Source: a virus
Reading direction: 5' to 3' (one strand)
DNA length: 45,724 nucleotides
IMG/VR virus record: IMGVR_UViG_3300010150_003189
Coordinates: 1-45,724 of that record
Positions 33,451-40,930 of this stretch are shown here, piece after piece (the stretch's first letter is position 1; the number at the start of each line of letters is the position of its first letter). A program made the translations under genes and the position numbers. Below the pieces are notes generated by a model, which did no database searches, was not told the DNA's origin, and saw only the letters and a list, made by a program, of their open reading frames with translations.

Positions 33451-34361
33451 AGGAACTTTGGGTAGAAAAATATCGTCCTAAGACAGTAGACGGTTATGTG
33501 TTCAGAGATGAACATCAAAAGAAACAAGTACAAACGTGGATTAAAGATAAAACTATTCCGCATTTGTTATTCAGTGGTAATGCTGGTATTGGTAAAACAA
33601 CACTTGCTAAACTATTATTCAACGAATTAGATCTAAATGATTTAGACATATTAGAAATTAACGCAAGTAGAACAAACTCCGTAGAAGATGTACGTGCTAA
33701 GATTGTAAACTTTGTACAGATGATTCCATTTGGTGACTTTAAGGTTGTACTACTTGATGAGGCTGATTACTTGAGCCCGAACGCACAAGCGGCACTACGT
33801 GGTGTGATGGAAGAGTATCATACTACTGCAAGGTTTATTTTAACTTGTAACTATCCTAACAGAATTATTCCTGCACTACACAGTAGATGTCAGGGCTTTC
33901 ATATTGCAAAAGTTGATCAAACAGAGTTTACTGCTCGTGTTGCAGAGATTTTAATTACAGAAGGCGTACAACCTGACTTAGATACACTTGACACATATGT
34001 AAAAGCAACGTATCCAGACTTACGTAAATGTATTAATACAGTACAAATGAACAGTACAGAAGGTGTACTAGTCAAACCTAATGAAGCTGACAAGACAGAA
34101 GCTGATTGGAAACTTGATATGGTGCAACTATTTAAACAAGGCAAGATTACAGAAGCACGTAAACTTGTTTGTGCAAGTGCTAGAGCTGAAGAGATGGAAG
34201 ATATCTATCGTTGGCTTTATGACAACATTGAATTGTTTGGTGACCCTGACCAACAGGACAAAGCTATTATGATTATTAAACAAGGCTTAGTAGATCATAC
34301 ATTAGTTGTAGATCCAGAAATTAACTTAGCCGCTACATTGATTAAACTTGGTAAAGTATAA
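33447..34361 (+). CDS. 44: Clamp-loader large subunit (T4 gp44-like AAA+ ATPase)
   Basis: The 304-aa protein has the RFC/clamp-loader motifs: LWVEKYRPKTV at the N-terminus, Walker A GNAGIGKTT (44-52), Walker B VLLDEAD (101-107), sensor 1 LTCNYPNRI and the arginine-finger SRC (145-147). It loads the sliding clamp onto primed DNA for the phage replisome. No gp62 or gp45 is recognised nearby, unlike T4, where 45-44-62 are adjacent. The start overlaps the previous gene by 4 nt with GAGG upstream, and an internal early promoter lies 60-90 nt upstream. Confidence 0.93.
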   Translation: MKELWVEKYRPKTVDGYVFRDEHQKKQVQTWIKDKTIPHLLFSGNAGIGKTTLAKLLFNELDLNDLDILEINASRTNSVEDVRAKIVNFVQMIPFGDFKVVLLDEADYLSPNAQAALRGVMEEYHTTARFILTCNYPNRIIPALHSRCQGFHIAKVDQTEFTARVAEILITEGVQPDLDTLDTYVKATYPDLRKCINTVQMNSTEGVLVKPNEADKTEADWKLDMVQLFKQGKITEARKLVCASARAEEMEDIYRWLYDNIELFGDPDQQDKAIMIIKQGLVDHTLVVDPEINLAATLIKLGKV

Positions 34362-34606
34362 TGAAAATCCGATACTACAGGCAAATAGACGGGCCAAGGT
34401 GGATAGGATTTGCACTAGCGATTGTAGCCGCTTTTATTCTTTCGGAAGCAAACCCCGAAACACAATGGATAGGTTGGGCTTTGGCCTCGTGTAGTTGTGT
34501 TATGTGGGTATACTTTGGGATAAAGGACAAAGACACACCTAGAGCATTGATGGAAGGTATGTACTTGTTATTATCTTTACGTGCAATATGGAACTGGGTG
34601 GTATAG
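34361..34606 (+). CDS. Small membrane protein, 81 aa
   Basis: The protein has three hydrophobic stretches: about 15-27 ([13 protein letters not shown]), 36-52 ([17 protein letters not shown]) and 64-81, and few charges between. It is probably a two- or three-pass inner-membrane protein. Similar short proteins sit near the same genes in marine phages, without known function. It overlaps gp44 by 1 nt and precedes the ferredoxin by 1 nt. Confidence 0.62.
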   Translation: MKIRYYRQIDGPRWIGFALAIVAAFILSEANPETQWIGWALASCSCVMWVYFGIKDKDTPRALMEGMYLLLSLRAIWNWVV

Positions 34607-34607
34607 T

Positions 34608-34928
34608 ATGAGTTATTTGGTTAATGATAATTGTGTTAATTGTAAGCATATGACATGTGTAGAAGTATGTCCTGTGGACTGTTTTTACGAAGGCGAGAAT
34701 ATGCTTGTTATTAACCCAGATGAATGTATAGACTGCGGTGTATGTGAACCAGAGTGCCCTGTAGATGCTATTATTACTGAGGATCAGGACGATGGAACTT
34801 GGTTTAAGATCAACGCTAAGTACAGTTATGAATGGCCCAACATTACAAAGGTCAGAGAAGAAGATGTTTTAGCGGATAAGATACCGGTTATTGATGTTAT
34901 GTCAACTAAGCCGGGTAAAGGAGATTAA
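34608..34928 (+). CDS. fdxA: FdxA-type 7Fe ferredoxin
   Basis: The 106-aa protein closely follows FdxA / Azotobacter ferredoxin I. Cys9, Cys17 and Cys50 match the 3Fe-4S ligands, and Cys21, Cys40, Cys43 and Cys46 the 4Fe-4S ligands; the extra Cys12 and Cys25 are also kept. Motifs are [14 protein letters not shown] and [18 protein letters not shown]. It is a low-potential electron carrier, likely an auxiliary metabolic gene. I start it at ATG 34608, directly after the preceding stop. Possible partners are host reductases; neighbours include a parvulin and ThyX. Confidence 0.9.
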   Translation: MSYLVNDNCVNCKHMTCVEVCPVDCFYEGENMLVINPDECIDCGVCEPECPVDAIITEDQDDGTWFKINAKYSYEWPNITKVREEDVLADKIPVIDVMSTKPGKGD

Positions 34929-34930
34929 TA

Positions 34931-35260
34931 ATGGCAATAACAAAAATGAGAGCAAGTCATATATTGCTATCTTATAGAGGTGCAGAGAATTCTACGCATG
35001 GCAGAGGCATTGGTGAAGCAATGCAAGAAGGTGAACGTATTATTAAACAACTACATGAAGGAGGTGTTTCTTTTGATCAAATGGCAAAAGAGAATTCTGC
35101 ATGTCCAAGTAAAAACAATGGCGGAGACCTAGGTTGGTTTGAACCAACTGATATGGTATTAGAATTTAGTACAGCATGTGCGGCAATTCCAAAAGGTGAT
35201 TTAGGTCCACATCCTTTTGTAACAAAGTTTGGTGTCCATGTTATATGGAGAACAGGTTAG
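34931..35260 (+). CDS. Parvulin-type peptidyl-prolyl isomerase
   Basis: The 109-aa protein is a single PpiC/parvulin domain: RASHILLSYRG at the start (active-site His10), FDQMAKENSACPSKNNGGDL, GWFEPTDMVLEF, and a final FGVHVIW with the second conserved His. There is no signal peptide, so it acts in the cytoplasm. It speeds cis-trans isomerisation of X-Pro bonds. It is one of five protein-folding or protein-quality genes in the window. It starts 2 nt after the ferredoxin stop. Confidence 0.9.
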   Translation: MAITKMRASHILLSYRGAENSTHGRGIGEAMQEGERIIKQLHEGGVSFDQMAKENSACPSKNNGGDLGWFEPTDMVLEFSTACAAIPKGDLGPHPFVTKFGVHVIWRTG

Positions 35261-35262
35261 TA

Positions 35263-35496
35263 ATGACTGTTAAACAGACTAAAGAACAACAAGCAAATAT
35301 GCAATCAGACGCAATAGAAATGGCTGGTTGGAAACGTGTTAAAAAAGACTTTCCGGGTAATCTTATACAAGTTAGTATGCTAGAACGTGAAATTGAATAT
35401 GCAAAATCCTGTTTACGTGAACACGATACAGGTCACATACACACAGCCATTAGTTGGCTAGAACATAGAATAGAGGAATTAAAGAATGAACGTTAA
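35263..35496 (+). CDS. Small protein of unknown function, 77 aa
   Basis: The protein is helical and charged (MTVKQTKEQQANMQSDAIEM, then MAGWKRVKKDF and SWLEHRIEELKNER). No family is recognised. I use ATG 35263, 2 nt after the parvulin stop, since the open frame upstream lies inside that gene. It overlaps thyX by 11 nt. Position suggests co-expression with ThyX. Confidence 0.6.
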   Translation: MTVKQTKEQQANMQSDAIEMAGWKRVKKDFPGNLIQVSMLEREIEYAKSCLREHDTGHIHTAISWLEHRIEELKNER

Positions 35497-36154
35497 ATTA
35501 GTATCTTACTCAAAGGCAACAGATGATTTTTCAGCTGAAGGCGTTGACAATTTACAAGAACTAATAGCATTTTGTGCCAAGGTAAGTAACCCTGCGGCAC
35601 AGATTAACAACGAAACCAGTGAACGTTTAATTAAATATTTGATTAAACATCAACATTGGTCACCTTTAGAGATGGTCAATGCTTGTTTAGAAATTAAAAC
35701 TACACGTGATATTGCACATCAAATTGTAAGACATAGAAGTTTTAGTTTTCAAGAGTTTAGTCAGCGTTATGCTAAGCCAGATGAACAAGGCGACATGTTT
35801 GAATATAGTGAAGCACGTTTACAGGATACAAAGAATAGACAAAACAGTATTGAGACCGACGACACAAACTTAGCTATTTGGTGGGACGCACAACAAAAGT
35901 ATATTGCCGAAGCATCTAAGGTTGTTTATGACAATGCTATTGAAAAAGGTATTGCTAAAGAACAAGCACGTAAGATATTACCTGAAGGTATTACTAAAAC
36001 AACATTATACATGAACGGTACTCTACGTAGTTGGTTACATTACATTGATTTACGTGGTGCTAATGGTACACAAAAAGAACATATGGAAATTGCTCATGCA
36101 TGTGCAAAAGTAATTGCAGAGATATTTCCTTTAATGGAAACAATTAATGACTAA
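35486..36154 (+). CDS. thyX: Flavin-dependent thymidylate synthase ThyX
   Basis: The 222-aa protein has the ThyX signature RHRSFSFQEFSQRYA (RHRx7S type). It also has HWSPLEMVNACLEIKTT upstream and ARKILPEGITKTTLYMNGTLRSWLHYIDLR, the FAD/dUMP region, downstream. It converts dUMP to dTMP with FAD and methylene-THF, supplying dTTP for phage replication. AGAGGAA precedes ATG 35486. It overlaps the neighbouring genes on both sides. Confidence 0.94.
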   Translation: MNVKLVSYSKATDDFSAEGVDNLQELIAFCAKVSNPAAQINNETSERLIKYLIKHQHWSPLEMVNACLEIKTTRDIAHQIVRHRSFSFQEFSQRYAKPDEQGDMFEYSEARLQDTKNRQNSIETDDTNLAIWWDAQQKYIAEASKVVYDNAIEKGIAKEQARKILPEGITKTTLYMNGTLRSWLHYIDLRGANGTQKEHMEIAHACAKVIAEIFPLMETIND

Positions 36155-36902
36155 ACCAGAACCTGTAATATTTTTTGAAACTGAGAGATGGGCTGTACGT
36201 AAACATGCACCTATCGAACCAGCTGGTAAATTTAAACCAGATGTATGGAAGAGAATGCCTGCCTATGTGAATAAACAAAAGCATAAAGCAGACAGTGATC
36301 AAACTGTAAAAGGTTGTCCAGGTATCAAAGATTTTATGGAAACAGGGTTTGTTATTCCTGCTTGGTGTGATATGGAAATTACTCCTAGCGAATGCGGTAA
36401 CTTTGTAAACACACGTTATAGTGATTCTAGTTACAATGATGCACATCATCCACCAGATCAAGTAAGTGTTCCGGGTGCAGAAATATTAACCAAGTTTGGT
36501 GTAAGAGCCTCAGTTAAATTAGACTGTCCTTGGAAGATATGGAGTAAGCCTAACTGGAGTGTACTGTATCAACCTATGTTTTATCATGAAGATAGGAACT
36601 ACGAAGCAATACCTGGTATTATTGACCATGACTTAGGTGCTTTGATTAGTCCAGTTAATATTATGTTAAAAGAGATTAAGCCCACTTTCATAAAAATGGG
36701 TGAACCTTTAGTGCAACTGATCCCAATTAAAAGAGAAACAGTTGTCGCTCGTTCAGGTGACCTGAGCGAAACAAGTGTTAATAGACACAATGCTATTATA
36801 GGACTACAAAATATAATCTTTAATACATGGTCTAAATGGCAACACGCTAAGAAGACCTATATCGTCGATAAAAACGATACAGATCTTCCAGGTGATAATT
36901 AA
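36147..36902 (+). CDS. Conserved phage protein, 251 aa, unknown function
   Basis: No enzymatic motif is certain. Visible blocks are VIPAWCDMEITPSECGNFVN, CPWKIWSKPNWSVLYQPMFY, IPGIIDHDLGALISPVNIML and MGEPLVQLIPIKRETVVA. The pattern, with an N-terminal Pro-rich region and the LVQLIPIKRE block, recalls DUF6065-type proteins; this is weak. It overlaps thyX by 8 nt and abuts the stop of convergent phoH exactly (36902/36903), with no terminator between them. Confidence 0.6.
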   Translation: MTKPEPVIFFETERWAVRKHAPIEPAGKFKPDVWKRMPAYVNKQKHKADSDQTVKGCPGIKDFMETGFVIPAWCDMEITPSECGNFVNTRYSDSSYNDAHHPPDQVSVPGAEILTKFGVRASVKLDCPWKIWSKPNWSVLYQPMFYHEDRNYEAIPGIIDHDLGALISPVNIMLKEIKPTFIKMGEPLVQLIPIKRETVVARSGDLSETSVNRHNAIIGLQNIIFNTWSKWQHAKKTYIVDKNDTDLPGDN

Positions 36903-37622
36903 TTACTCATCGCCGTAAACAGCTAGTACTTCTTTAACTGCATCATGCCTTTCAATATCATGGGTTTGGAATCTGACTATGTCAATGTGTGATGTTTCTC
37001 TATGTTTTTCTAACGATTTAATAAAATCAATCAAACCGTTATTACTCAACTTATCAGCTTGAGCTAAATCGCCTGTTACTACCATCTGTGATCTCTCACC
37101 GATACGTGTTAATAACATTTTCATTTGGTTTGGCGTTGCGTTTTGCATCTCGTCCGCAACAATTATTGATCTTTTAAACGTTCGACCCCTCATATAAGCT
37201 AAAGGTGAAATTTCAATAACACCATCGTACATCATACCTTCAAGTTCTTTAGCACTAAAGTACTCTTTAAAAACATCAAAGATAGGTCTTGTCCATGGAG
37301 CCATTTTCTCTTCCATTGTTCCTGGTAAAAAACCAAGATCTTCGTCAGCTGAAACAGCAGGTCTAGTAACAACAATTTTGTCAATCTTCTTTTCCTTGAA
37401 TAACTTAATAGCCACCTGGACCGCTAGTAGGGTCTTACCGGTTCCCGCAGGACCAACACCGAAGACTATGTCTTTCTTCGGGTCCAACAGTTTTAGCATA
37501 TATGTTTCTTGGTTTTTATTTCTTGGAAGTATGTTGATTTGTTTTGGTTGTTGTTTTGAAAAGCTAATAACGTTGTTATCAGCCGGGATTTTATGAGCTC
37601 TTGCTCGTCTTTTAGCACCCAT
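36903..37622 (-). CDS. phoH: PhoH-like ATPase
   Basis: The 239-aa protein has Walker A GPAGTGKTLLAVQVA (about 57-71), the PhoH block VVTRPAVSADEDLGFLPGT with EEKMAPWTRPIFD, Walker B IIVADEMQN and sensor MVVTGDLAQ. PhoH proteins are P-loop ATPases with suspected RNA-related helicase or nuclease roles and are near universal in marine myoviruses. A perfect AAGGAGG ribosome site precedes the ATG. Its promoter region, shared with the divergent late gene at 37779, contains a TATATT box and two palindromes. Confidence 0.92.
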   Translation of the reverse strand: MGAKRRARAHKIPADNNVISFSKQQPKQINILPRNKNQETYMLKLLDPKKDIVFGVGPAGTGKTLLAVQVAIKLFKEKKIDKIVVTRPAVSADEDLGFLPGTMEEKMAPWTRPIFDVFKEYFSAKELEGMMYDGVIEISPLAYMRGRTFKRSIIVADEMQNATPNQMKMLLTRIGERSQMVVTGDLAQADKLSNNGLIDFIKSLEKHRETSHIDIVRFQTHDIERHDAVKEVLAVYGDE

Positions 37623-37652
37623 TAAGTTCCTCCTTCATGAGTTAATATAAAG

Positions 37653-37681
37653 ACAGTCACTGTAGATTCACAGTACTACTG
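37653..37681. promoter_or_regulatory. Two adjacent odd palindromes, operator candidate
   Basis: ACAGTCACTGT (37653-37663) and CAGTACTACTG (37671-37681) are each perfect inverted repeats around a central C, with centres 18 bp apart. They lie 31-59 bp upstream of the phoH start, just behind a TATATT box (minus strand). On the minus strand CTGTGAA-N4-CAGTGAC loosely recalls a Pho box (10 of 14 positions). Protein binding is inference. Confidence 0.35.
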
Positions 37682-37744
37682 CCCTACAAAAATATTTACC
37701 TCTGTACACACAAGACAAATCTGCGTAGTTATAGATCGTATCCG

Positions 37745-37753
37745 GATAAATAA
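37745..37753 (+). promoter_or_regulatory. Late promoter GATAAATAA
   Basis: The motif starts 34 nt before ATG 37779 in the divergent region after phoH. Confidence 0.65.
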
Positions 37754-37778
37754 GTGTATAAGAATAGGTGAAAACAAC

Positions 37779-38300
37779 ATGCGTGATGTATTAGATATTA
37801 TTACAAACATTGAAAGTATATACGAAAGTGATACTGCTTTAAGTGTTTTAAAAGACTTTGAACGTGTATTAGACGAATTAGATCTATATGTGTATGCTAA
37901 CTGGGAAGATGGCGAGTTAGTTGAGGGTCCTAAAATAGAAAGACATTGGGTTAAGGCTTCATTTATGTGGCCTAAGGACAAAATGCCTGATCCAGCAGGT
38001 GGTAAAAGACTGCTAGATTATGACTGTTATGTTTCGTATGAAAAAACAGCTATTTTAAAACCACGAAAAATTAAAGAACCAGACGATATTCGTCCAGGTA
38101 CTAAGAAGGGCAAACTAGATAGAGAACCAGTTTGGGTAGTAACTATTAAAATGCCGAAAGAACTTATATTAAATATCTATAGCGGATACAAAGAGCAGTT
38201 AGACTTCACTAAAGAACCAGCTGTTGCATCAACTCAACCAGCAGTTGACGATGTTGCACAAGAAGGTGAAACAGCCGCAGTTGAAGGCGGAGCAGTTTAA
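37779..38300 (+). CDS. Conserved T4-type marine phage protein, 173 aa
   Basis: The protein shows YVYANWEDGELVEGPKIERH, then a KASFMWPKDKMPDPAGGKRL block, GTKKGKLDREPVWVVTIKMP and a low-complexity Ala/Glu end. I recognise these blocks from proteins conserved across marine T4-type phages, but no function is assigned. A late promoter and AATAGGTG lie upstream. Its stop overlaps the next start by 1 nt, and the two genes travel together in relatives as I recall. Confidence 0.65.
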   Translation: MRDVLDIITNIESIYESDTALSVLKDFERVLDELDLYVYANWEDGELVEGPKIERHWVKASFMWPKDKMPDPAGGKRLLDYDCYVSYEKTAILKPRKIKEPDDIRPGTKKGKLDREPVWVVTIKMPKELILNIYSGYKEQLDFTKEPAVASTQPAVDDVAQEGETAAVEGGAV

Positions 38301-39010
38301 TGGGATTAATAGCTGGAGATCTAAACGACTTAGTATTACCTATATTTGAAATTGACAGTTTCAAATCAAAGATGGGTGATGACAAAGATATTGTAGTATG
38401 TAGCTTTAGTTGTATGTCTGAAGCACCTGCAAAAGACTTAATGAACTTCTTTGAAAAAGGATATTCATATGTACTTGATGCAGATGTTACTTCAGGAGAA
38501 CAAACTGATGGTACCTACAAAGTATTTGTAGAAATTGAACGCCACAAAGATGTTCCAAGTCAAATAATAGAAATGTTAGATGGTGTTGGTAAGTTAGCTA
38601 ATATAGATAAATTCAAATTTCGTTATTACAAAAGTTTCAAAAGTCAAGAAGCACAAATGGAAAACATTTCAGCAACAGTTCCATTAGACAAGAGTGCATA
38701 TGAAATCAAAGTAAACGAAAACAACATGGACAACTACAAGAACTTCTTTAATAAGAGTTACCTTGATAGTATAGACTTAAAAGAAGATAAAATTAAGTTT
38801 AGTAAGATATGGGCTGACACACTTACTTACAATGTTGTTGATTTTGGTAAAAGTAGTCACATAGAAACTACAATCACTGAAAAATATGATGTCAATTCTT
38901 TCGCAGAAATAATTTTCCTTACTAAATATATTGGAGACTACAATATATCCAAGTATGGAGATAATTTACTAATCGAAAATAATGGTTATACTGTTGTCCT
39001 AAAAAAATAG
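38300..39010 (+). CDS. Conserved T4-type marine phage protein, 236 aa
   Basis: The N-terminal half has GLIAGDLNDLVLPIFEIDSF with KSKMGDDKDIVVCSF, a YVLDADVTSG block and GTYKVFVEIERHKDVPSQII. The C-terminal half (from about 125) is a separate beta-rich region ending LLIENNGYTVVLKK. I recall relatives of the N-terminal part in cyanophages without assigned function; a virion role is plausible. It lies between a conserved hypothetical gene and the endolysin in a late unit. Confidence 0.6.
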   Translation: MGLIAGDLNDLVLPIFEIDSFKSKMGDDKDIVVCSFSCMSEAPAKDLMNFFEKGYSYVLDADVTSGEQTDGTYKVFVEIERHKDVPSQIIEMLDGVGKLANIDKFKFRYYKSFKSQEAQMENISATVPLDKSAYEIKVNENNMDNYKNFFNKSYLDSIDLKEDKIKFSKIWADTLTYNVVDFGKSSHIETTITEKYDVNSFAEIIFLTKYIGDYNISKYGDNLLIENNGYTVVLKK

Positions 39011-39021
39011 GAAACCATAAA

Positions 39022-39531
39022 ATGCAAGAAAATTACGATAAGTGTTTAGAGACAATTTTACACCACGAAGGTGGATATGTAAATCACCCTAGCGACCCAG
39101 GTGGGGAAACAAATATGGGTGTTACTAAAAAAGTTTATGTAGCGTTCGGCGGAACTAAGGATATGAAAGACTTAGAATTCGACGATGTTGCACCTATCTA
39201 CAGAAAAAACTACTGGGATAGAATGAAGTGCGATAACGTACCAGCAGGGTTAGACCTATGTTTATTTGACTTTGGTGTTAACGCAGGTACAGGTAGAAGT
39301 GCTAAATTTTTACAACGTATGATTGGAACTACTGCTGATGGCGGTATTGGACCAAACACACTTAAAAAATTAGCTGACTACATTGATACGCATGGACTTG
39401 AAGAAACCATTAAAGAGTTCCAAGAAGATCGTCAAGACTATTATGAAAAACTATCTACGTTTAAAACGTTTGGTAGAGGTTGGACACGTAGAGTAGACGA
39501 AACAACGGAACTTGCATTGTCAATGGTATGA
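39022..39531 (+). CDS. Endolysin, GH108-type muramidase with C-terminal PG-binding part
   Basis: The 169-aa protein has the glyco_hydro_108 signature at its N-terminus: LETILHHEGGYVNHPSDPGG with the likely catalytic Glu16, then TNMGVTKKVY. The second half (LDLCLFDFGVNAGTGRSAKF, then a DGGIGPNTLKKL block and GRGWTRRVDE) matches the PG-binding domain usual for this family. It cuts peptidoglycan glycan strands at lysis. There is no signal peptide, so it needs a holin. AGGAAA precedes the ATG. It leads the lysis cassette. Confidence 0.9.
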   Translation: MQENYDKCLETILHHEGGYVNHPSDPGGETNMGVTKKVYVAFGGTKDMKDLEFDDVAPIYRKNYWDRMKCDNVPAGLDLCLFDFGVNAGTGRSAKFLQRMIGTTADGGIGPNTLKKLADYIDTHGLEETIKEFQEDRQDYYEKLSTFKTFGRGWTRRVDETTELALSMV

Positions 39532-39668
39532 GCCAGTACTGCCAAAACTGCGGAAGACAGCACGAAGGTAGACTAATTGAAACGTTTACAGACGGTGATA
39601 ACAAACCAGTACAAGTTATCGTCTGTGAACAACATAGATATGAGGTGAAAGATGATAGGGTCGATTAA
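39528..39668 (+). CDS. Mini zinc-finger-like protein, 46 aa
   Basis: ATG 39528 overlaps the endolysin stop (ATGA) and the frame runs 46 codons to TAA at 39668, inside the start of the spanin gene. The sequence begins MSQYCQNCGRQHEG, and later VIVCEQHRYEV, so CxxC with CxxH can form one small zinc site. Tight overlaps on both sides support real translation. No family is recognised. Confidence 0.55.
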   Translation: MSQYCQNCGRQHEGRLIETFTDGDNKPVQVIVCEQHRYEVKDDRVD

Positions 39669-40137
39669 AATTGCAATAGTAATTATTATGATGGCCGGTG
39701 CCGGTGGCGGTGTTATGTATGTAAAAACACTAAAGTCTGACTTGGCTACATCAGAAGCAAACAATTTAAAGTTAGAACAAAGCGTTGAGGATCAAAAGGC
39801 AGTAATTGCACAAGCACAAGCTGACTTTGAATCACAAAAGAAAATTACAGCTAACTTAGATGCACAAAACAAAGCACTACAAGCCGAGTTTCAAGCATTA
39901 GATAAACGCTTTAATAAAATTAACGGTCGAGGTGAAGTACGTGACATTGGCAAACTTGCAGATGAACGTCCTAAATCAGTTGAACGTGTTATTAACGGTG
40001 CGACAGTAAAGGCAATGAGATGTGTAGAAATTGCTATGGGGTCGCCATTAACGGAGAAAGAGAAAAATGCTACTAAAAAGTCTGAAATCAACTCAGAGTG
40101 TCCTAGTATTGCTAATCCTAAGTACGTTCCTTATTAG
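39652..40137 (+). CDS. Inner-membrane spanin-like protein (i-spanin candidate)
   Basis: The 161-aa protein has one N-terminal membrane segment (about 4-24, SIKIAIVIIMMAGAGGGVMYV), then a long coiled coil (30-90) rich in Gln, Ala and Lys (EDQKAVIAQAQADFESQKK), and a C-terminal region with two Cys. This is the N-in, C-out layout of Rz-type spanins that bridge to an outer-membrane lipoprotein and fuse the membranes at lysis. Its 3' end overlaps a lipoprotein gene by 71 nt in another frame, as in Rz/Rz1 pairs. Confidence 0.72.
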   Translation: MIGSIKIAIVIIMMAGAGGGVMYVKTLKSDLATSEANNLKLEQSVEDQKAVIAQAQADFESQKKITANLDAQNKALQAEFQALDKRFNKINGRGEVRDIGKLADERPKSVERVINGATVKAMRCVEIAMGSPLTEKEKNATKKSEINSECPSIANPKYVPY

Positions 40138-40456
40138 TGGATGTAGTTCTGTTAAGCAACTAGAGATTTTTAAAACAGAAGTTCCTAGAGAACCTCTTGC
40201 GTTGCCTGAACCGTTAACTCCAAAACTAGAAGAACTCAAATGGACTATCATTACTAGCGAAAACGCTGATGAAGTATTTGAAAAACTTAAAGCGGGTGGA
40301 GTAGATCCTGTGTTATTTGGATTAACAGATGACGGCTACGAAGCTCTAAGTAAAAACTTTGCACAAATACGTGCATACATGCTACAGCAAGACGAAATTA
40401 TTAAATCTTATAAAGAGTATTACGAGTCTACAGACAAGAGTAAACCTAAGAAGTAA
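40067..40456 (+). CDS. Lipoprotein overlapping the spanin gene (o-spanin candidate)
   Basis: The 129-aa protein has a type II signal peptide: SVLVLLILSTFLISGC with lipobox ISGC and lipidated Cys26. The mature part is 104 residues, with PREPLALPEPLTPKLEEL and a helical C-terminus ending in Lys. It starts inside the i-spanin-like gene, in another frame, with GGAGAAAGAGAA upstream. A mature part this long and Pro-rich fits an outer-membrane spanin. Gram-negative host is implied. Confidence 0.68.
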   Translation: MLLKSLKSTQSVLVLLILSTFLISGCSSVKQLEIFKTEVPREPLALPEPLTPKLEELKWTIITSENADEVFEKLKAGGVDPVLFGLTDDGYEALSKNFAQIRAYMLQQDEIIKSYKEYYESTDKSKPKK

Positions 40457-40611
40457 TGCGTTTATGGACAGTCTTGTTGTTGGTTGTCCTACTGACCTCC
40501 TGTGCTAAAAATAAATGTTCTGTCCGTCCTGGTGCAGACGTTGATATTGATTCCCTTACAAAAGAAGGTATTGTAGTATCGCCCAAAGGCGAGATGACTT
40601 GTTCCTTCTGA
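40456..40611 (+). CDS. Small lipoprotein, 51 aa (Rz1-sized)
   Basis: ATG 40456 overlaps the previous stop (TAATG) and the frame ends at 40611. The N-terminus MRLWTVLLLVVLLTSC is a compact lipoprotein signal with lipobox LTSC and Cys16. The mature 36-aa peptide has two further cysteines (21 and 49). The size is like Rz1, so it competes with the previous gene for the o-spanin role. The stop TGA is part of the next late promoter. Confidence 0.68.
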   Translation: MRLWTVLLLVVLLTSCAKNKCSVRPGADVDIDSLTKEGIVVSPKGEMTCSF

Positions 40612-40618
40612 TAAATAC
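40610..40618 (+). promoter_or_regulatory. Late promoter GATAAATAC
   Basis: The motif overlaps the stop of the small lipoprotein gene and starts 33 nt before ATG 40643. Confidence 0.7.
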
Positions 40619-40642
40619 TAACATAATACACAGGATTACACT

Positions 40643-40930
40643 ATGATTGAAATGATAGAACGCATGGCTAGTGATAGACTATGGATATATACCGCACTTG
40701 CCGGCAGTATATTTGGGGCATTATTCATTGCATACATGAGAGATACACGTATTGCACTATGGGTATTCGGCAAATGGGACACACTTTTAGACAGTTTACG
40801 AGATCGCTTTGGTTGGACATGGTTTAACCAAGATCCAGATGCGTGGAAAAAGGTAAACCCAAACATTGCTCGTAAGATTGACGAGCTTGAATCACGTATA
40901 AAAACTTTAGAAACTAAAAGGAAGAAATAA
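40643..40930 (+). CDS. Single-pass membrane protein, 95 aa
   Basis: The protein has one membrane segment at about 13-31 (LWIYTALAGSIFGALFIAYM), an amphipathic middle with several Trp, and a charged C-terminal coiled coil (ARKIDELESRIKTLETKRKK). Its place next to spanins suggests a holin or lysis-control role, but the single pass plus coiled coil is also compatible with other functions. AGGA precedes the ATG and its stop overlaps the next start by 1 nt. Confidence 0.6.
   Translation: MIEMIERMASDRLWIYTALAGSIFGALFIAYMRDTRIALWVFGKWDTLLDSLRDRFGWTWFNQDPDAWKKVNPNIARKIDELESRIKTLETKRKK

Noticed and set aside
33979-34007. TTGACA followed by TATCCA in gp44
   Set aside because: The -10 has two mismatches and no gene starts nearby.
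36890-36915. Terminator between the convergent 251-aa gene and phoH
   Set aside because: The stop codons abut directly and no stem-loop is visible.
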